Assembly: GCF_900103175.1 (NCBI RefSeq)
Contig: NZ_FNLF01000002.1
Location: forward strand, 3,672,136-3,736,135
Source of the DNA: Tsukamurella pulmonis
GTDB lineage: Bacteria; Actinomycetota; Actinomycetes; Mycobacteriales; Mycobacteriaceae
DNA: 64,000 bases
Direction of reading: 5' to 3'
Shown: in pieces, positions 17,592-26,502 of the stretch
Layout: each line of letters opens with the position of its first letter
How positions within the stretch are numbered: position 1 is the stretch's first letter
The notes under the pieces: generated by a model
What the model was told of the DNA's origin: nothing
The model's database searches: none
The model's input: the letters and a program-made list of their open reading frames with translations, nothing else
Translations under genes and position numbers: made by a program

Positions 17592-18446
17592 ATGCCCGTC
17601 TTCCCCACCCCCGAGCCCATCGACCTCGCGATCAACCTCCAGGTCGGCGACATCGACGTCATCGCCGGCGAGCGCGCCGACACCGTCGTCACCATCACCC
17701 CCAGCTCCCCCAACAAGGCCGCGGACCGGCGCGGCGCGGAGGCCACCCGGGTCGAGTTCGACGGCACGCGGCTCACCGTGATCGGCCCGAAGCCGAAGTT
17801 CGGTCTCCAGAGCCTCATCGGCCCCACCGAATCGGTGGACGTCACCGTCGAGCTGCCCGCCGGCTCCCGGTTCACCGCCGAGAGCGCCGTCGGCAGCGTG
17901 CGCACCGAGGGGCGCCTGGCCGCTACCCGGATCAAGGCGACCACGGGCACCGTCGAGCTGGAGTCGACCGGCGACCTCTGGCTGCGCGCCGCGCACGGCA
18001 ACGCCACCGCCGGTGCGGTCGACGGCTCCGCCGAGGTCACCGCCGACCACGGCCAGATCCGGATCGACTCGGTCGCCGGTGACGCCGTCCTCAAGGCGTC
18101 CCACGGCAGCATCCGCCTCGGCGAGACGCTCGGTGGCGTCTCGGCCAACCTGTCCTACGGGGACCTCGACATCGACCACGCCGCCGCGTCGGTGGCCGCG
18201 AAGACCGCCTACGGCGCGATCACCCTGCACGAGGTCTCCGGCGGGGTCGTCGACATCGAGAGCAGCTACGGCAAGCTCACCGTCGGTGTGGCCGAGGGCG
18301 TCCCCGCATGGCTCGACCTCTCCTCCAAGGAGGGCCGCGTCCGCAACCATCTCGACGACGGCCTCCCCGACTCCCCCGACGGCGAGCACGTGGCCGTCCG
18401 CGCCCGGACCACGTTCGGCGACATCGACATCCGACGCGCCCGCTGA
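17592..18446 (+). CDS. DUF4097-family beta-repeat protein
   Basis: The 284-aa product (ATG at 17592 with a GAAAGGT ribosome site) is built from about ten short beta repeats of roughly 20 residues with a G-x-I/V-x-I/V pattern, for example GDIDVIAG, GSIRLGE and GDLDIDH. This is typical of the DUF4097 putative adhesin-like fold, a right-handed beta helix. No signal peptide or membrane anchor is seen, so it is probably cytoplasmic or membrane-associated rather than a surface adhesin. It lies directly upstream of a DrrA/DrrB-type transporter and is probably co-transcribed with it. Exact role unknown. Confidence 0.75.
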   Translation: MPVFPTPEPIDLAINLQVGDIDVIAGERADTVVTITPSSPNKAADRRGAEATRVEFDGTRLTVIGPKPKFGLQSLIGPTESVDVTVELPAGSRFTAESAVGSVRTEGRLAATRIKATTGTVELESTGDLWLRAAHGNATAGAVDGSAEVTADHGQIRIDSVAGDAVLKASHGSIRLGETLGGVSANLSYGDLDIDHAAASVAAKTAYGAITLHEVSGGVVDIESSYGKLTVGVAEGVPAWLDLSSKEGRVRNHLDDGLPDSPDGEHVAVRARTTFGDIDIRRAR

Positions 18447-18471
18447 GCGCGCATCCTTGAAGGAGGACACC

Positions 18472-19266
18472 ATGACCATGACCACCACAGCCGCCATCGA
18501 GGTGCGCGGCATCGAGAAGTCCTACGGCGATCTGCCGGTGCTGCGGGGCGTCGAGTTCGCCGTCGCCCCCGGCAGCGTCTTCGCCCTGCTCGGCGCGAAC
18601 GGCGCGGGCAAGACCACCCTGGTCCGCATCCTGTCGACGTTGCTGCGCGCCGACGCCGGCACCGCGCTCGTGCACGGCTACGACGTAACCTCCGAGGCCC
18701 AACAGGTCCGCGAATCCATCAGTCTCACGGGGCAGTTCGCCGCGGTCGACGAGATCCTCACCGGCCGCGAGAACCTCGTGCTGGTGGCGCGGCTGCGGCA
18801 CCTGGGCGACCCCGGCGCCGTCGCCGACGAACTCCTGCAGCGCTTCCGCCTCACCGAGGCGGGAGGCCGCAAGGTGGGCACGTACTCCGGCGGCATGCGC
18901 CGGCGCCTGGACATCGCGATGAGCCTCATCGGCGACCCCGCGGTGATCTTCCTCGACGAGCCCACCACCGGCCTCGACCCCGAGGCCCGCATCGAGGTGT
19001 GGGACGTCGTGAAAGAACTGGCCGCGCAGGGCACGACGGTGCTGCTCACCACGCAGTACCTGGAGGAGGCGGAGCAGCTCGCCGACCGCATCGCCATCCT
19101 GCGCGAGGGTCGGATCATCGCGAACGGGACCCTCGCCGAGCTCAAGCGCCTGCTGCCCGCGGCGAAGGTCGAGTACGTCGAGAAGCAGCCCACCCTCGAG
19201 GAGATCTTCCTCGCCCTCACCGGCACCCGCTCCGATTCCACCACGACCTCCGAGGATCGATCATGA
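18472..19266 (+). CDS. ABC transporter ATPase, DrrA-like
   Basis: The 264-aa product starts at ATG 18472 (or 18478) after a strong AAGGAGG. Walker A is GANGAGKTT, the signature is TYSGGMRRRLDIAM, and Walker B is VIFLDEPTTGLDPEAR, followed by the H-loop-region variant LLTTQYLEEAEQLAD in which Gln stands where many ATPases have His. Q-for-H at this position is usual in the DrrA subfamily, which exports antibiotics or lipids. It drives the permease encoded next, with an ATGA overlap. Compared with DrrA, the C-terminal extension is short. Confidence 0.88.
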   Translation: MTMTTTAAIEVRGIEKSYGDLPVLRGVEFAVAPGSVFALLGANGAGKTTLVRILSTLLRADAGTALVHGYDVTSEAQQVRESISLTGQFAAVDEILTGRENLVLVARLRHLGDPGAVADELLQRFRLTEAGGRKVGTYSGGMRRRLDIAMSLIGDPAVIFLDEPTTGLDPEARIEVWDVVKELAAQGTTVLLTTQYLEEAEQLADRIAILREGRIIANGTLAELKRLLPAAKVEYVEKQPTLEEIFLALTGTRSDSTTTSEDRS

Positions 19267-20033
19267 CCACCTACGCCGTCTCCGATACCGGCGCCCTCCT
19301 GGGGCGTTCGCTCAAGCACATCACCCGCAGCGCCGACACCGTCATCACCACGGCGATCACTCCGATCGCGATGATGCTGCTCTTCGTCTACGTCTTCGGC
19401 GGGGCGATCAAGGGCAGCACCGGCGACGCGAACTACGTGAACTACCTGTTGCCGGGAATCCTGTTGATGGCCATCGCGTCCGGCATCGCGTACACCGCGC
19501 TGCGACTGTTCAACGACATGCAGGGCGGCATCTTCGAGCGCTTCCAGTCCATGCCGATCGCGCGGTCGTCGGTGCTGTGGGCGCACGTCCTCACGTCGAT
19601 GGTGGCGAACGCCATCACGGTGGTGATCATCATCGGGGTGGGGCTGATCATGGGCTTCCGCTCGTCCGCGGGCCCACTCGGGTGGCTGGGTGTCGCCGGG
19701 ATCCTGGCGCTGTTCACGCTGGCCCTCACGTGGATCGCGGTGGCCGTCGGCCTCACGGCGAAGTCGGTGGACGGCGCGACCGGCTTCTCCTATCCCCTGA
19801 TCTTCCTGCCGTTCATCAGCTCCGCCTTCGTGCCCACCGCGACCATGCCCGGCCCGGTGCGCGCCTTCGCGGAGAACCAGCCGGTCACCTCGATCGTGAA
19901 CACGATCTCCGCGCTGCTCGCCGAGCGTCCCGTCGACACCGCCGATCTCGTCTCCGCGCTCGCCTGGAGCGCCGGCATCCTGGTCCTCGCCTACGGCGCC
20001 GCGATGCTCGCCTACCGCCGCCGGATCGGCTGA
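19263..20033 (+). CDS. ABC-2 type permease, DrrB-like
   Basis: The 256-aa product has six predicted membrane helices and the ABC-2 cytoplasmic signature ERFQSMPIARSSVLWAHV, placing it with DrrB-type permeases. ATGA overlap with the ATPase gene gives a two-gene exporter. The substrate is unknown. Candidates from the family are drugs or cell-envelope lipids. It ends 13 bp before a strong hairpin shared with the convergent MFS gene. Confidence 0.88.
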   Translation: MTTYAVSDTGALLGRSLKHITRSADTVITTAITPIAMMLLFVYVFGGAIKGSTGDANYVNYLLPGILLMAIASGIAYTALRLFNDMQGGIFERFQSMPIARSSVLWAHVLTSMVANAITVVIIIGVGLIMGFRSSAGPLGWLGVAGILALFTLALTWIAVAVGLTAKSVDGATGFSYPLIFLPFISSAFVPTATMPGPVRAFAENQPVTSIVNTISALLAERPVDTADLVSALAWSAGILVLAYGAAMLAYRRRIG

Positions 20034-20046
20034 GCCGCACCGCAAC

Positions 20047-20085
20047 GGCCGCGGCCGGCGCCCACTCGGGGCGCCGGCCGCGGCC
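20047..20085. terminator. Bidirectional terminator
   Basis: Perfect 17-bp arms GGCCGCGGCCGGCGCCC / GGGCGCCGGCCGCGGCC around the loop ACTCG, between the permease stop (20033) and the MFS stop (20101) on opposite strands. A short TTC follows on the plus strand. Confidence 0.8.
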
Positions 20086-20100
20086 TTCGGTGTCGAGCGG

Positions 20101-21609
20101 TCAGGCCGGCTTCTTCTGGTGCGTCGGGATCGCGAAGAACTGCACCACCACGAAGGCGACGACGAGCGCCGCGGCGGGCAGCAGGATCGTCGATCCCATC
20201 GCGTCGGCGAACGGGCCGCGCAGCATCTCCGGCAGGCCGCCGGTCGTCATGGCGCCCCCGCCGCTGGTCGCGTGACCGGTGGCGGCGGTGAACTTCTCCT
20301 CGATCTGGTGCTGCATGAGCACACCGACCGCGGCGCTGCCGAGCACGGCGCCCACCTGTCGGGTCATGTTGTAGACGCCCGAGCCCGCGCCGGCCAGCGG
20401 CAGGGGCAGGTTACGGTTCGCGGTGGCCGCCAGCGGCCCCCAGATGAAGGCGTTGCCGACGCCCATGAGGCCGATCGGCGCGAGGATGCCGATCACCGGG
20501 GTGGTGTCGTGCGCGACGAAGGCGAGCCAGAACAGCGCGATCGCGTTGGCCGCGAAACCGAATCCGGTGAGGTACTTCGGATGCACCTTGTCGGCCAGCT
20601 TGCCCGACGGTGCCGCCAGTGCCCCGGAGATCACGGCCAGCGGGATCAGCAGCAGCGCCGACCGGGTGGGCGTGAGCCCCATCGACTTCTGCGCGAACAG
20701 CATCAGCGGGATCGACATGCCGGTCACGGAGAAGCCCATGCAGGCGATCGCGGCGTTGGCGAGCGAGAAGTTGCGGTCCTTGAACAACGTCAGCGACATC
20801 AGCGGCTCGGCCGCCTTGGACTGCCACCACACGAAGGCGACGAGCAGCGCCAGTCCGCCGACGATCATCGTCCAGATGATCGAGGACCAGTTCTCCTTCT
20901 GCCCCTCCTGCAGGCCGAAGGTGAGCAGGAACAGGCCGAGCGCGCTGAGCACGATGCCGGGGAAGTCCAGCTTGTGCTTGTGGGTGGGCAGGTTCGGCAC
21001 CAGGATCACGGCGGCGATGAACGCGGCGATGCCGACGGGCACGTTGACGAAGAAGACCCACTCCCAGCCGAGGCGGTCCACCAGCACGCCGCCCGCCAGC
21101 GGGCCGACGAGGATCGCGACGCCGGCGACGGAGCCCCACAGGGCCATCGCGGTGCCGCGCTTGTTCGGCGGGAAGGTGCGGGTGATGACGGCCATCGTCT
21201 GCGGCGTCATCAGCGCCGCGCCGAGGCCCTGCACGACGCGGGCGGCGATGAGCATGCCGATCGAGCCGGAGAGCCCGCACCACGCCGACGCGAGGGTGAA
21301 GACCACGAGGCCGGCCAGGTAGAGGCGCTTGGGGCCGTACATGTCGCCGAGGCGTCCGGCGAGCAGCAGCGGGACCACGTACGCGAGCAGGTAGCCGCTG
21401 GTCACCCAGATGACGCCGTTGAGGTCGGTGCCGTTGGTCAGGTCGATCCAGATCGCGTCGGTCGCGACGGAGACGATCGTCGAGTCCACGAGGATCATGA
21501 AGAAGCCCACGACCAGCGCCCACAGGGCGGGCCAGGGGCGGTAGCCCGAGGGCAGGCCGGGCAGCGCGCCGGGGTCGTACTGCTTCGCGGTGGTGGCGTC
21601 ATTCGTCAT
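20101..21609 (-). CDS. DHA2-family MFS drug exporter (14 TM)
   Basis: The 502-aa product has about 14 predicted membrane helices. It shows the DHA2 (EmrB/QacA) landmarks: LDSTIVSVA-like motif D1 (MILVDSTIVSVATDAI), motif A-like LAGRLGDMYGPKRLYLAG, and the antiporter motif C region GPLAGGVLVDRLGWEWVFFVNVP. It probably exports toxic compounds by proton antiport. The start overlaps the 3' end of the padR gene by 11 bp, so the pair is one operon under PadR control. Confidence 0.9.
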   Translation of the reverse strand: MTNDATTAKQYDPGALPGLPSGYRPWPALWALVVGFFMILVDSTIVSVATDAIWIDLTNGTDLNGVIWVTSGYLLAYVVPLLLAGRLGDMYGPKRLYLAGLVVFTLASAWCGLSGSIGMLIAARVVQGLGAALMTPQTMAVITRTFPPNKRGTAMALWGSVAGVAILVGPLAGGVLVDRLGWEWVFFVNVPVGIAAFIAAVILVPNLPTHKHKLDFPGIVLSALGLFLLTFGLQEGQKENWSSIIWTMIVGGLALLVAFVWWQSKAAEPLMSLTLFKDRNFSLANAAIACMGFSVTGMSIPLMLFAQKSMGLTPTRSALLLIPLAVISGALAAPSGKLADKVHPKYLTGFGFAANAIALFWLAFVAHDTTPVIGILAPIGLMGVGNAFIWGPLAATANRNLPLPLAGAGSGVYNMTRQVGAVLGSAAVGVLMQHQIEEKFTAATGHATSGGGAMTTGGLPEMLRGPFADAMGSTILLPAAALVVAFVVVQFFAIPTHQKKPA

Positions 21610-22180
21610 GACAGGTCGCCTTCCATTCCAGGGTCTCGTCGTCGAGTCGCGCGATGGTGCGCCGCAGCCAGTCGGCCTCGGCGGTACGCATCGCGATCAG
21701 GTAGTCCAGGTCGAGCAGGTGCATCGCGGCGGCGTGGCCGAGCGCACGGGCGTGGCCCGCGCGCATCGCCGCCGTGTCGGCCTCGATGCGCCGCAGCCGC
21801 GCCGCGAACAGCTCGCGCACCCGGTCGCGGTCGAGGTTGTGCGCCTCGGAGACGGCGAGCGGGAAGCTCGGATACTCCTCGGCGGGTTCGGCGAGCAGCG
21901 CGGCGACGGTGTCCTGCAAGCGCTCCCGCCCCGTCGCCGTGATCGTGTAGGTGGTGCGCTCGGGCCGGTTGCCGTCGCGCTCGGTACCGGTCTCGGCGAC
22001 CAGTTCGTCCTCGGCCAGCCGGTTCACGGTGTGGTAGAGCGAGCCCGCGCGGAGTTTGACCACGAGGTCCTCTCGCCGCTCGGTCATCGTGGTGAACATC
22101 TCGTAGGGATGCATGTCCCGCTCGGTGAGCAGAGCCAGCGCGGCGATCGCCAGTGGGGTCAGGGCCCTCTCCCGCGCCAT
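21599..22180 (-). CDS. PadR-family transcriptional regulator
   Basis: The 193-aa product has an N-terminal winged helix (LALLTERDMHPYEM, then LRAGSLYHTVNRLAEDELV) and a C-terminal helical dimerisation domain, as in PadR subfamily 1. PadR proteins usually repress an adjacent transporter and are released by its substrates. Here the gene overlaps the DHA2 exporter. An imperfect dyad (22224-22243) 44 bp upstream of the start is a candidate operator. Confidence 0.9.
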   Translation of the reverse strand: MARERALTPLAIAALALLTERDMHPYEMFTTMTERREDLVVKLRAGSLYHTVNRLAEDELVAETGTERDGNRPERTTYTITATGRERLQDTVAALLAEPAEEYPSFPLAVSEAHNLDRDRVRELFAARLRRIEADTAAMRAGHARALGHAAAMHLLDLDYLIAMRTAEADWLRRTIARLDDETLEWKATCHDE

Positions 22181-22223
22181 GCGCCACCTCCGTCTCCGCG
22201 TTCGCCGGTCACGCTACCCCGGA

Positions 22224-22243
22224 AATACTCCAGATGGAATATT
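22224..22243. promoter_or_regulatory. Candidate PadR operator
   Basis: AATACTCC-AGAT-GGAATATT, an 8-bp inverted repeat with one mismatch, locally AT-rich in a 70% G+C region. It is placed 44-63 bp upstream of the padR start on the minus strand. Confidence 0.4.
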
Positions 22244-22286
22244 CGGGTCGGGCGAACCGTGCGAACCGGGGCGAAACGCCCCGGCG

Positions 22287-22760
22287 TCAGCGCGGCGTGA
22301 TCGTCATCAGCGGGATCGGCCGGTCCACCCTCGCCTGGAAGGCCGCGAGATCGGGGTTGTCCGCGAGCGCCCACGCGGCGAACTCGGCGTACGCCTCGCC
22401 CTCGAGCACCCGAGCCGTCGCGGGCACGGTGCGCGCCCCGATCTCGACGACCACGTCCGGGTTCTTCCGCGCGTTGTGCCACCACGCCGGGTACGCCCTC
22501 TCGATGAAGGAGCTGACGTACATCTGCTCGCCGCGATGCAGCGGGCCCAGCGGCACGGTGTGCGGGCGCCCGGACCGGGCGCCCGTCGTGGTGAGCAGCA
22601 GGAGCGAACCGCCCTGGTAGGCGCCGCCGACCGCACCCGCGTTCGCCCGGAACTCGTCGATCACGGTCCGGTTCCAGTCGCCGATGGTCTCCTCGGTCAG
22701 CGTGTTCCAGGGCATCTCCGGGTCGTCGTAGGAGCCCGGTTCCGGTGTCTTCTCAGTCAT
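22287..22760 (-). CDS. Deazaflavin (F420)-dependent nitroreductase-family protein
   Basis: The 157-aa product starts MTEKTPEPG at 22760; the longer frame upstream antisenses its neighbour. Family landmarks: GGSLLLLTTTGARSGRPHTVPLGP, YPAWWHNARKNPDVVVEIG and the C-terminal RPIPLMTITPR, as in the DDN/Rv3547-type split-beta-barrel F420 proteins of mycobacteria. Such enzymes use reduced F420 to reduce quinones or nitro compounds. It lies 26 bp downstream of the sucrase/ferredoxin-like gene on the same strand. Confidence 0.85.
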   Translation of the reverse strand: MTEKTPEPGSYDDPEMPWNTLTEETIGDWNRTVIDEFRANAGAVGGAYQGGSLLLLTTTGARSGRPHTVPLGPLHRGEQMYVSSFIERAYPAWWHNARKNPDVVVEIGARTVPATARVLEGEAYAEFAAWALADNPDLAAFQARVDRPIPLMTITPR

Positions 22761-22786
22761 ACCCACGACTCTCGCGGGAATTGGTG

Positions 22787-23644
22787 TCAGTTCCCGTCCG
22801 CTTTCAGATCGGAGATCCGCCACGCCCGGGCCGACGAGGGCTTCTTGCCGCAGGACATCATCCGCGGCGGCAGCTCCTCGGCGGTCGCCGTCGTCGTCCA
22901 CACCCGCCCGTCCTCGTGCCGGACGGTGACGGCGCCGGCGCCGTCGGACGCGGTGCGCAGGACGTCCGGCCCGACGGGACCGAGCAGCTCCCGGACCGCG
23001 ACCTCCGCGGCCTGCTCGGCGGGCGGGATCGACGAGCGGCCGCGCAGCCCGGCCGTGGAGACGACGCCGGCGCGGGCGGCGTCGAGGGCCTCCTGCGCCT
23101 GCGGGTCGCTCACCCGCCCGTACGTGTACCCCGACGGCAGCACGATGAGCACGGGCGCGAACCGGTGACCGCCGGTGTGCGAGCACTCCCACACCACGGG
23201 CTCGGGGTACCGGGCGGCGAGCGTCGCGGCGATGGGTCGACCCAGCACGGCGCAGCACACGTCGCGCTTGCCGTTGGTGCACACCAGGGCGATGGGCTCG
23301 GCCGGCTCCCCCGCCGCCGGCTCGTCGACGGGCAGCGCGGGGATCTCGGCGTGATCGGTGACCGTGAACATCCGCAGGGACGTCGCCCCCGGCACCGAGT
23401 CCGCCACGAAGACCCGCAGCCGGCCGGGGGCCGGTAGCCGGCCCGGACGGCGGATCAGCAGCACCCGCAGGTCGCGCTCCGCGGCGAACCGCTCGATCGC
23501 CGCGCCGACGGCCGGCACGAAGGCCTCGCCCGAGAACGGGTCGCGGCCCCAGCCCGACTCGTTCTCGATGCAGAGCCAGCCGGTCTCCGTGGTCGCGGTA
23601 CCGGGGAGCGGCTCATCGGTGAAACTCGAACAACGCTCCGTCAT
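22787..23644 (-). CDS. Sucrase/ferredoxin-like family protein
   Basis: The 285-aa product has the conserved cysteine/histidine pattern of the sucraseferredoxin-like family (PF06999): an N-terminal Cys in GWLCIENES, the CTNGKRDVCCAVLG segment and WECSHTGGHRFAPV. The fold is thioredoxin-like and a [2Fe-2S] cluster is expected from the family. Physiological role unknown despite the name. Starts 22 bp from the divergent carboxypeptidase gene. Confidence 0.75.
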   Translation of the reverse strand: MTERCSSFTDEPLPGTATTETGWLCIENESGWGRDPFSGEAFVPAVGAAIERFAAERDLRVLLIRRPGRLPAPGRLRVFVADSVPGATSLRMFTVTDHAEIPALPVDEPAAGEPAEPIALVCTNGKRDVCCAVLGRPIAATLAARYPEPVVWECSHTGGHRFAPVLIVLPSGYTYGRVSDPQAQEALDAARAGVVSTAGLRGRSSIPPAEQAAEVAVRELLGPVGPDVLRTASDGAGAVTVRHEDGRVWTTTATAEELPPRMMSCGKKPSSARAWRISDLKADGN

Positions 23645-23666
23645 TCCGCCACCGTAGCCGACTACC

Positions 23667-24983
23667 ATGAGCGCGATGATCGCGCGCACTCTGACGACCG
23701 CGGGCCGAGTCCTCGCCACCGCCGGCCTGCTGGGCGCCCTCGCCGCCCCGGCCGCCGCGACGCCGGTCCCGCCGCCCTCGCCCACGCCCGGCCCGGCGGT
23801 GAAGACACTGGTGACGGACTCCTGCCCGCACAAGCGGCTCCCGCCGCCGGCCGTCGACGCATCCGAAGTACCCCGCCCCGGGCAGCCCTCCCCGACGCCG
23901 CTGCCCGTGCCGGACCCGCCCGTCGGGGGCGCGAAGCTCGCCGGGTGCGGCCTCGTCCTGCCCGACGGTGCGCCGCCCGTCCCGCCCGGCATCGACTCGG
24001 CCGGCTGGCTCATCGCCGACGTCACCGACGGGAGCGCCCCCGTCGTCCTGGCGGCGAAGGACCCGCACGGCCGGTACCGTCCCGCGAGCACCATCAAGGT
24101 GCTGCTCGCGCAGGTCGTGCTGCGCGATCTCGACCTCGACACGGTGGTCGAGGGCACGGCGGAGGACGCGGCGCAGGAGGGCAACGGCGCGGGCGTGAAC
24201 GTCGGCGGCCGCTACACCGTCGAGCAGCTCCTCGAGGGCCTCCTGCTGGCCTCCGGCAACGACGCCGCGCACGCGCTCGCCCGGCAGCTCGGCGGGATCG
24301 AGACGACGCTGGCGAAGATGAACGAGCTCGCGGAGTCCCTCGGCGCCCGGGACACGCGGACGGCCTCGCCGTCCGGCCTGGACGGACCGGGCATGAGCTC
24401 GAGCCCGTACGACATGGCGCTCATCCTGCGCGCCGCCCTGCGGGACGACCGGTTCGTGCGGATCGCCGCGACGCCGCAGGTCGTCTTCCCCGGCCACCCG
24501 CCCGTGCCGACCACCGCCCCGTCGACCCCGCCCGCCCCCGGCCAGAGCCCGCCGCCGGCGCCGACGTCCGTCGCGCCCTACCCGATCGTCAACGAGAACC
24601 GCCTGCTCACCGACTTCCCCGGCGCCGTGGCGGGCAAGAACGGCTACACCGACGACGCGAAGAAGACCTTCGTGGGCGCCGTCGACCGGGACGGCCGGCG
24701 CTACCTGATCGTGCAGATGTTCGGCCTGTCGCAGACCGGCAACACGTACTGGGACCAGTACCGCCGCCTGCTCGACTACGGCGTGGCGCTGCGCGGCACA
24801 TCGGTGGGCACCCTGGTCACCCCCGACGCCCCGGCGCAGCGCCCGGACGGCGGCGAGGACCTGGTCGTGGAGAGCGGACCGTCGGGCATGTCGGGTGGCA
24901 CCCGGCTGCTGATCGGCCTGGGCGGGCTCGCGCTGATCGCCGTACTGGTGGGCGCGGCGATGCGCACCAACCGGGGCCGTTGA
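23667..24983 (+). CDS. dacB: Serine-type D-Ala-D-Ala carboxypeptidase (S11)
   Basis: Trims the terminal D-Ala of peptidoglycan stem peptides outside the membrane. The 438-aa product has a signal peptide (about 1-31), a proline-rich linker, and the penicillin-binding motifs SxxK (Ser141-Thr-Ile-Lys144) and SGN (196-198). The third motif is KNG (AGKNGYTDD) instead of the usual KTG. A C-terminal membrane helix (LLIGLGGLALIAVLVGAAM) and basic tail anchor it. A second proline-rich insert lies in the catalytic half. Synteny suggests the Rv3330 counterpart (from memory). The permease at 24985 starts 2 bp after its stop. Confidence 0.9.
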   Translation: MSAMIARTLTTAGRVLATAGLLGALAAPAAATPVPPPSPTPGPAVKTLVTDSCPHKRLPPPAVDASEVPRPGQPSPTPLPVPDPPVGGAKLAGCGLVLPDGAPPVPPGIDSAGWLIADVTDGSAPVVLAAKDPHGRYRPASTIKVLLAQVVLRDLDLDTVVEGTAEDAAQEGNGAGVNVGGRYTVEQLLEGLLLASGNDAAHALARQLGGIETTLAKMNELAESLGARDTRTASPSGLDGPGMSSSPYDMALILRAALRDDRFVRIAATPQVVFPGHPPVPTTAPSTPPAPGQSPPPAPTSVAPYPIVNENRLLTDFPGAVAGKNGYTDDAKKTFVGAVDRDGRRYLIVQMFGLSQTGNTYWDQYRRLLDYGVALRGTSVGTLVTPDAPAQRPDGGEDLVVESGPSGMSGGTRLLIGLGGLALIAVLVGAAMRTNRGR

Positions 24984-24984
24984 G

Positions 24985-26481
24985 GTGGTGACCGCACCGC
25001 TCGGGACCTCCTCCGTCCCGGACAAGGGGCTGCGCTCGAACTCCCTGGGCCTGGTGAGCAACATGGCGATCGGGCTGTCGTCGACCGCGCCGGCGTACAG
25101 CCTGGCGGCCACGCTCGGCGGCGTGGTGGGGCACGTACAGGGCAAGGCGCCGGCGATGTTCGTCGTGGCCTTCCTGCCGATGCTCATGGTGGCCGTCGCC
25201 TACAAGGAGCTGGCCGCCGACACCCCGGACGCGGGGACCACGTTCACCTGGGGCAGTAGGACGTTCGGGCCGTGGATCGGATGGATGGGCGGATGGGGTC
25301 TCGCCGTCTCCGCCATCATCTGCCTGGCGAACGTCGCGGAGATCTCGGCGTCGTACCTGCTGCGGTTCGTGGGCCTGGAATCGCTCGCCGAGGACCGGCT
25401 GGTGGTGGTGCTCTTCGGCTGCGCGCTCATCGTCGCGATGACGTGGGTCTCCTACCGCGGCATCGTCGTCTCGGAGCGGATGCAGAACGTGCTCATGACG
25501 ATCCAGTTCGCGGTGCTCGGAGTGGCCGCCGTCGCGGCGCTGTGGGCCGTGTACCGCGGCTCGGCGGGGCCGCAGGCGGTGCGGCCGAGCTGGGACTGGC
25601 TCGATCCGACGGGGCTGAGCTCCTCGCAGGTGGCGGCCGCGGTGATCCTGTGCATCTTCCTCTACTGGGGCTGGGACGCCTGCCTCGCAGTCGGCGAGGA
25701 GACCAGGGACTCGTCCTCGACGCCGGGCCGCGCCGCTGTCCTCGCCACGGTCGTGCTGATGGGCACCTACGTGCTCGTCGCCGTTGCCGTGCAGGCCTAT
25801 TCGGGGTTCGGAGACACCGGCCTGGGGCTGGGCAACACCGACAACCACGACGACGTGCTCACCGTGCTGGGCCGTCCCGTCGGGGGCGCCGTGCTCGCGG
25901 GGCTGCTGGTGCTCACGGTCGCACTCTCGGCGCTGTCCTCGACCCAGTCGACCGTGCTGCCCACCGCGCGCGGCACGCTCGCGATGGCGATCTACCGGGC
26001 TGTCCCCGAGCGCTTCGCGCGGGTGCACCCGAAGTACCTGACGCCGTCGTTCGGCACCGTCGTGATGGGCGGCTCCGCGCTGGCCTTCTACCTGACCCTC
26101 GCCCTCCTGAGCCGCAACACCCTGGAGGACTCGATCAGCTCGCTCGGCCTCGCCGTCGCCTTCTACTACGCGATCACGGCGTTCGCGTGCGCGTGGTACT
26201 TCCGGCGCACCGTCCGCCGGTCGCTGCGGAACCTGGTGCTGCGGTTGATCTTCCCCGTGCTCGGCGGGATCGCGATGATCTGGGCGTTCGGCCGGAGCAC
26301 CGTCGACATGCTCTCGCCCGACTACGGGCAGACCGTGATCGGCGGCGTCGGGGGCGTGTTCGTCATCGGCGTCGGCATGCTGGTGCTCGGTGTCCCGCTC
26401 ATGATCGCGTGCGCGGTGACCCGGCCCGCCTTCTTCCGCGGCCGCACGCTGTCGCGGGCGACGGCGCCCGAGGACGCCTGA
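24985..26481 (+). CDS. APC-family amino acid permease
   Basis: The 498-aa product has about 12 predicted membrane helices. The first helix reads SNMAIGLSSTAPAYSLAATLG, and PDAGTTFTWGSRTFGPWIGWMGGW is characteristic of the APC superfamily. The GTG at 24985 is 2 bp after the dacB stop; another GTG follows at 24988. Transported substrate unknown (amino acids or polyamines). Probably co-transcribed with dacB, and convergent with the YihY gene with only 21 bp between stops. Confidence 0.85.
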   Translation: MVTAPLGTSSVPDKGLRSNSLGLVSNMAIGLSSTAPAYSLAATLGGVVGHVQGKAPAMFVVAFLPMLMVAVAYKELAADTPDAGTTFTWGSRTFGPWIGWMGGWGLAVSAIICLANVAEISASYLLRFVGLESLAEDRLVVVLFGCALIVAMTWVSYRGIVVSERMQNVLMTIQFAVLGVAAVAALWAVYRGSAGPQAVRPSWDWLDPTGLSSSQVAAAVILCIFLYWGWDACLAVGEETRDSSSTPGRAAVLATVVLMGTYVLVAVAVQAYSGFGDTGLGLGNTDNHDDVLTVLGRPVGGAVLAGLLVLTVALSALSSTQSTVLPTARGTLAMAIYRAVPERFARVHPKYLTPSFGTVVMGGSALAFYLTLALLSRNTLEDSISSLGLAVAFYYAITAFACAWYFRRTVRRSLRNLVLRLIFPVLGGIAMIWAFGRSTVDMLSPDYGQTVIGGVGGVFVIGVGMLVLGVPLMIACAVTRPAFFRGRTLSRATAPEDA

Positions 26482-26502
26482 GCCGCGGGAGATCGGGCGG
26501 CG

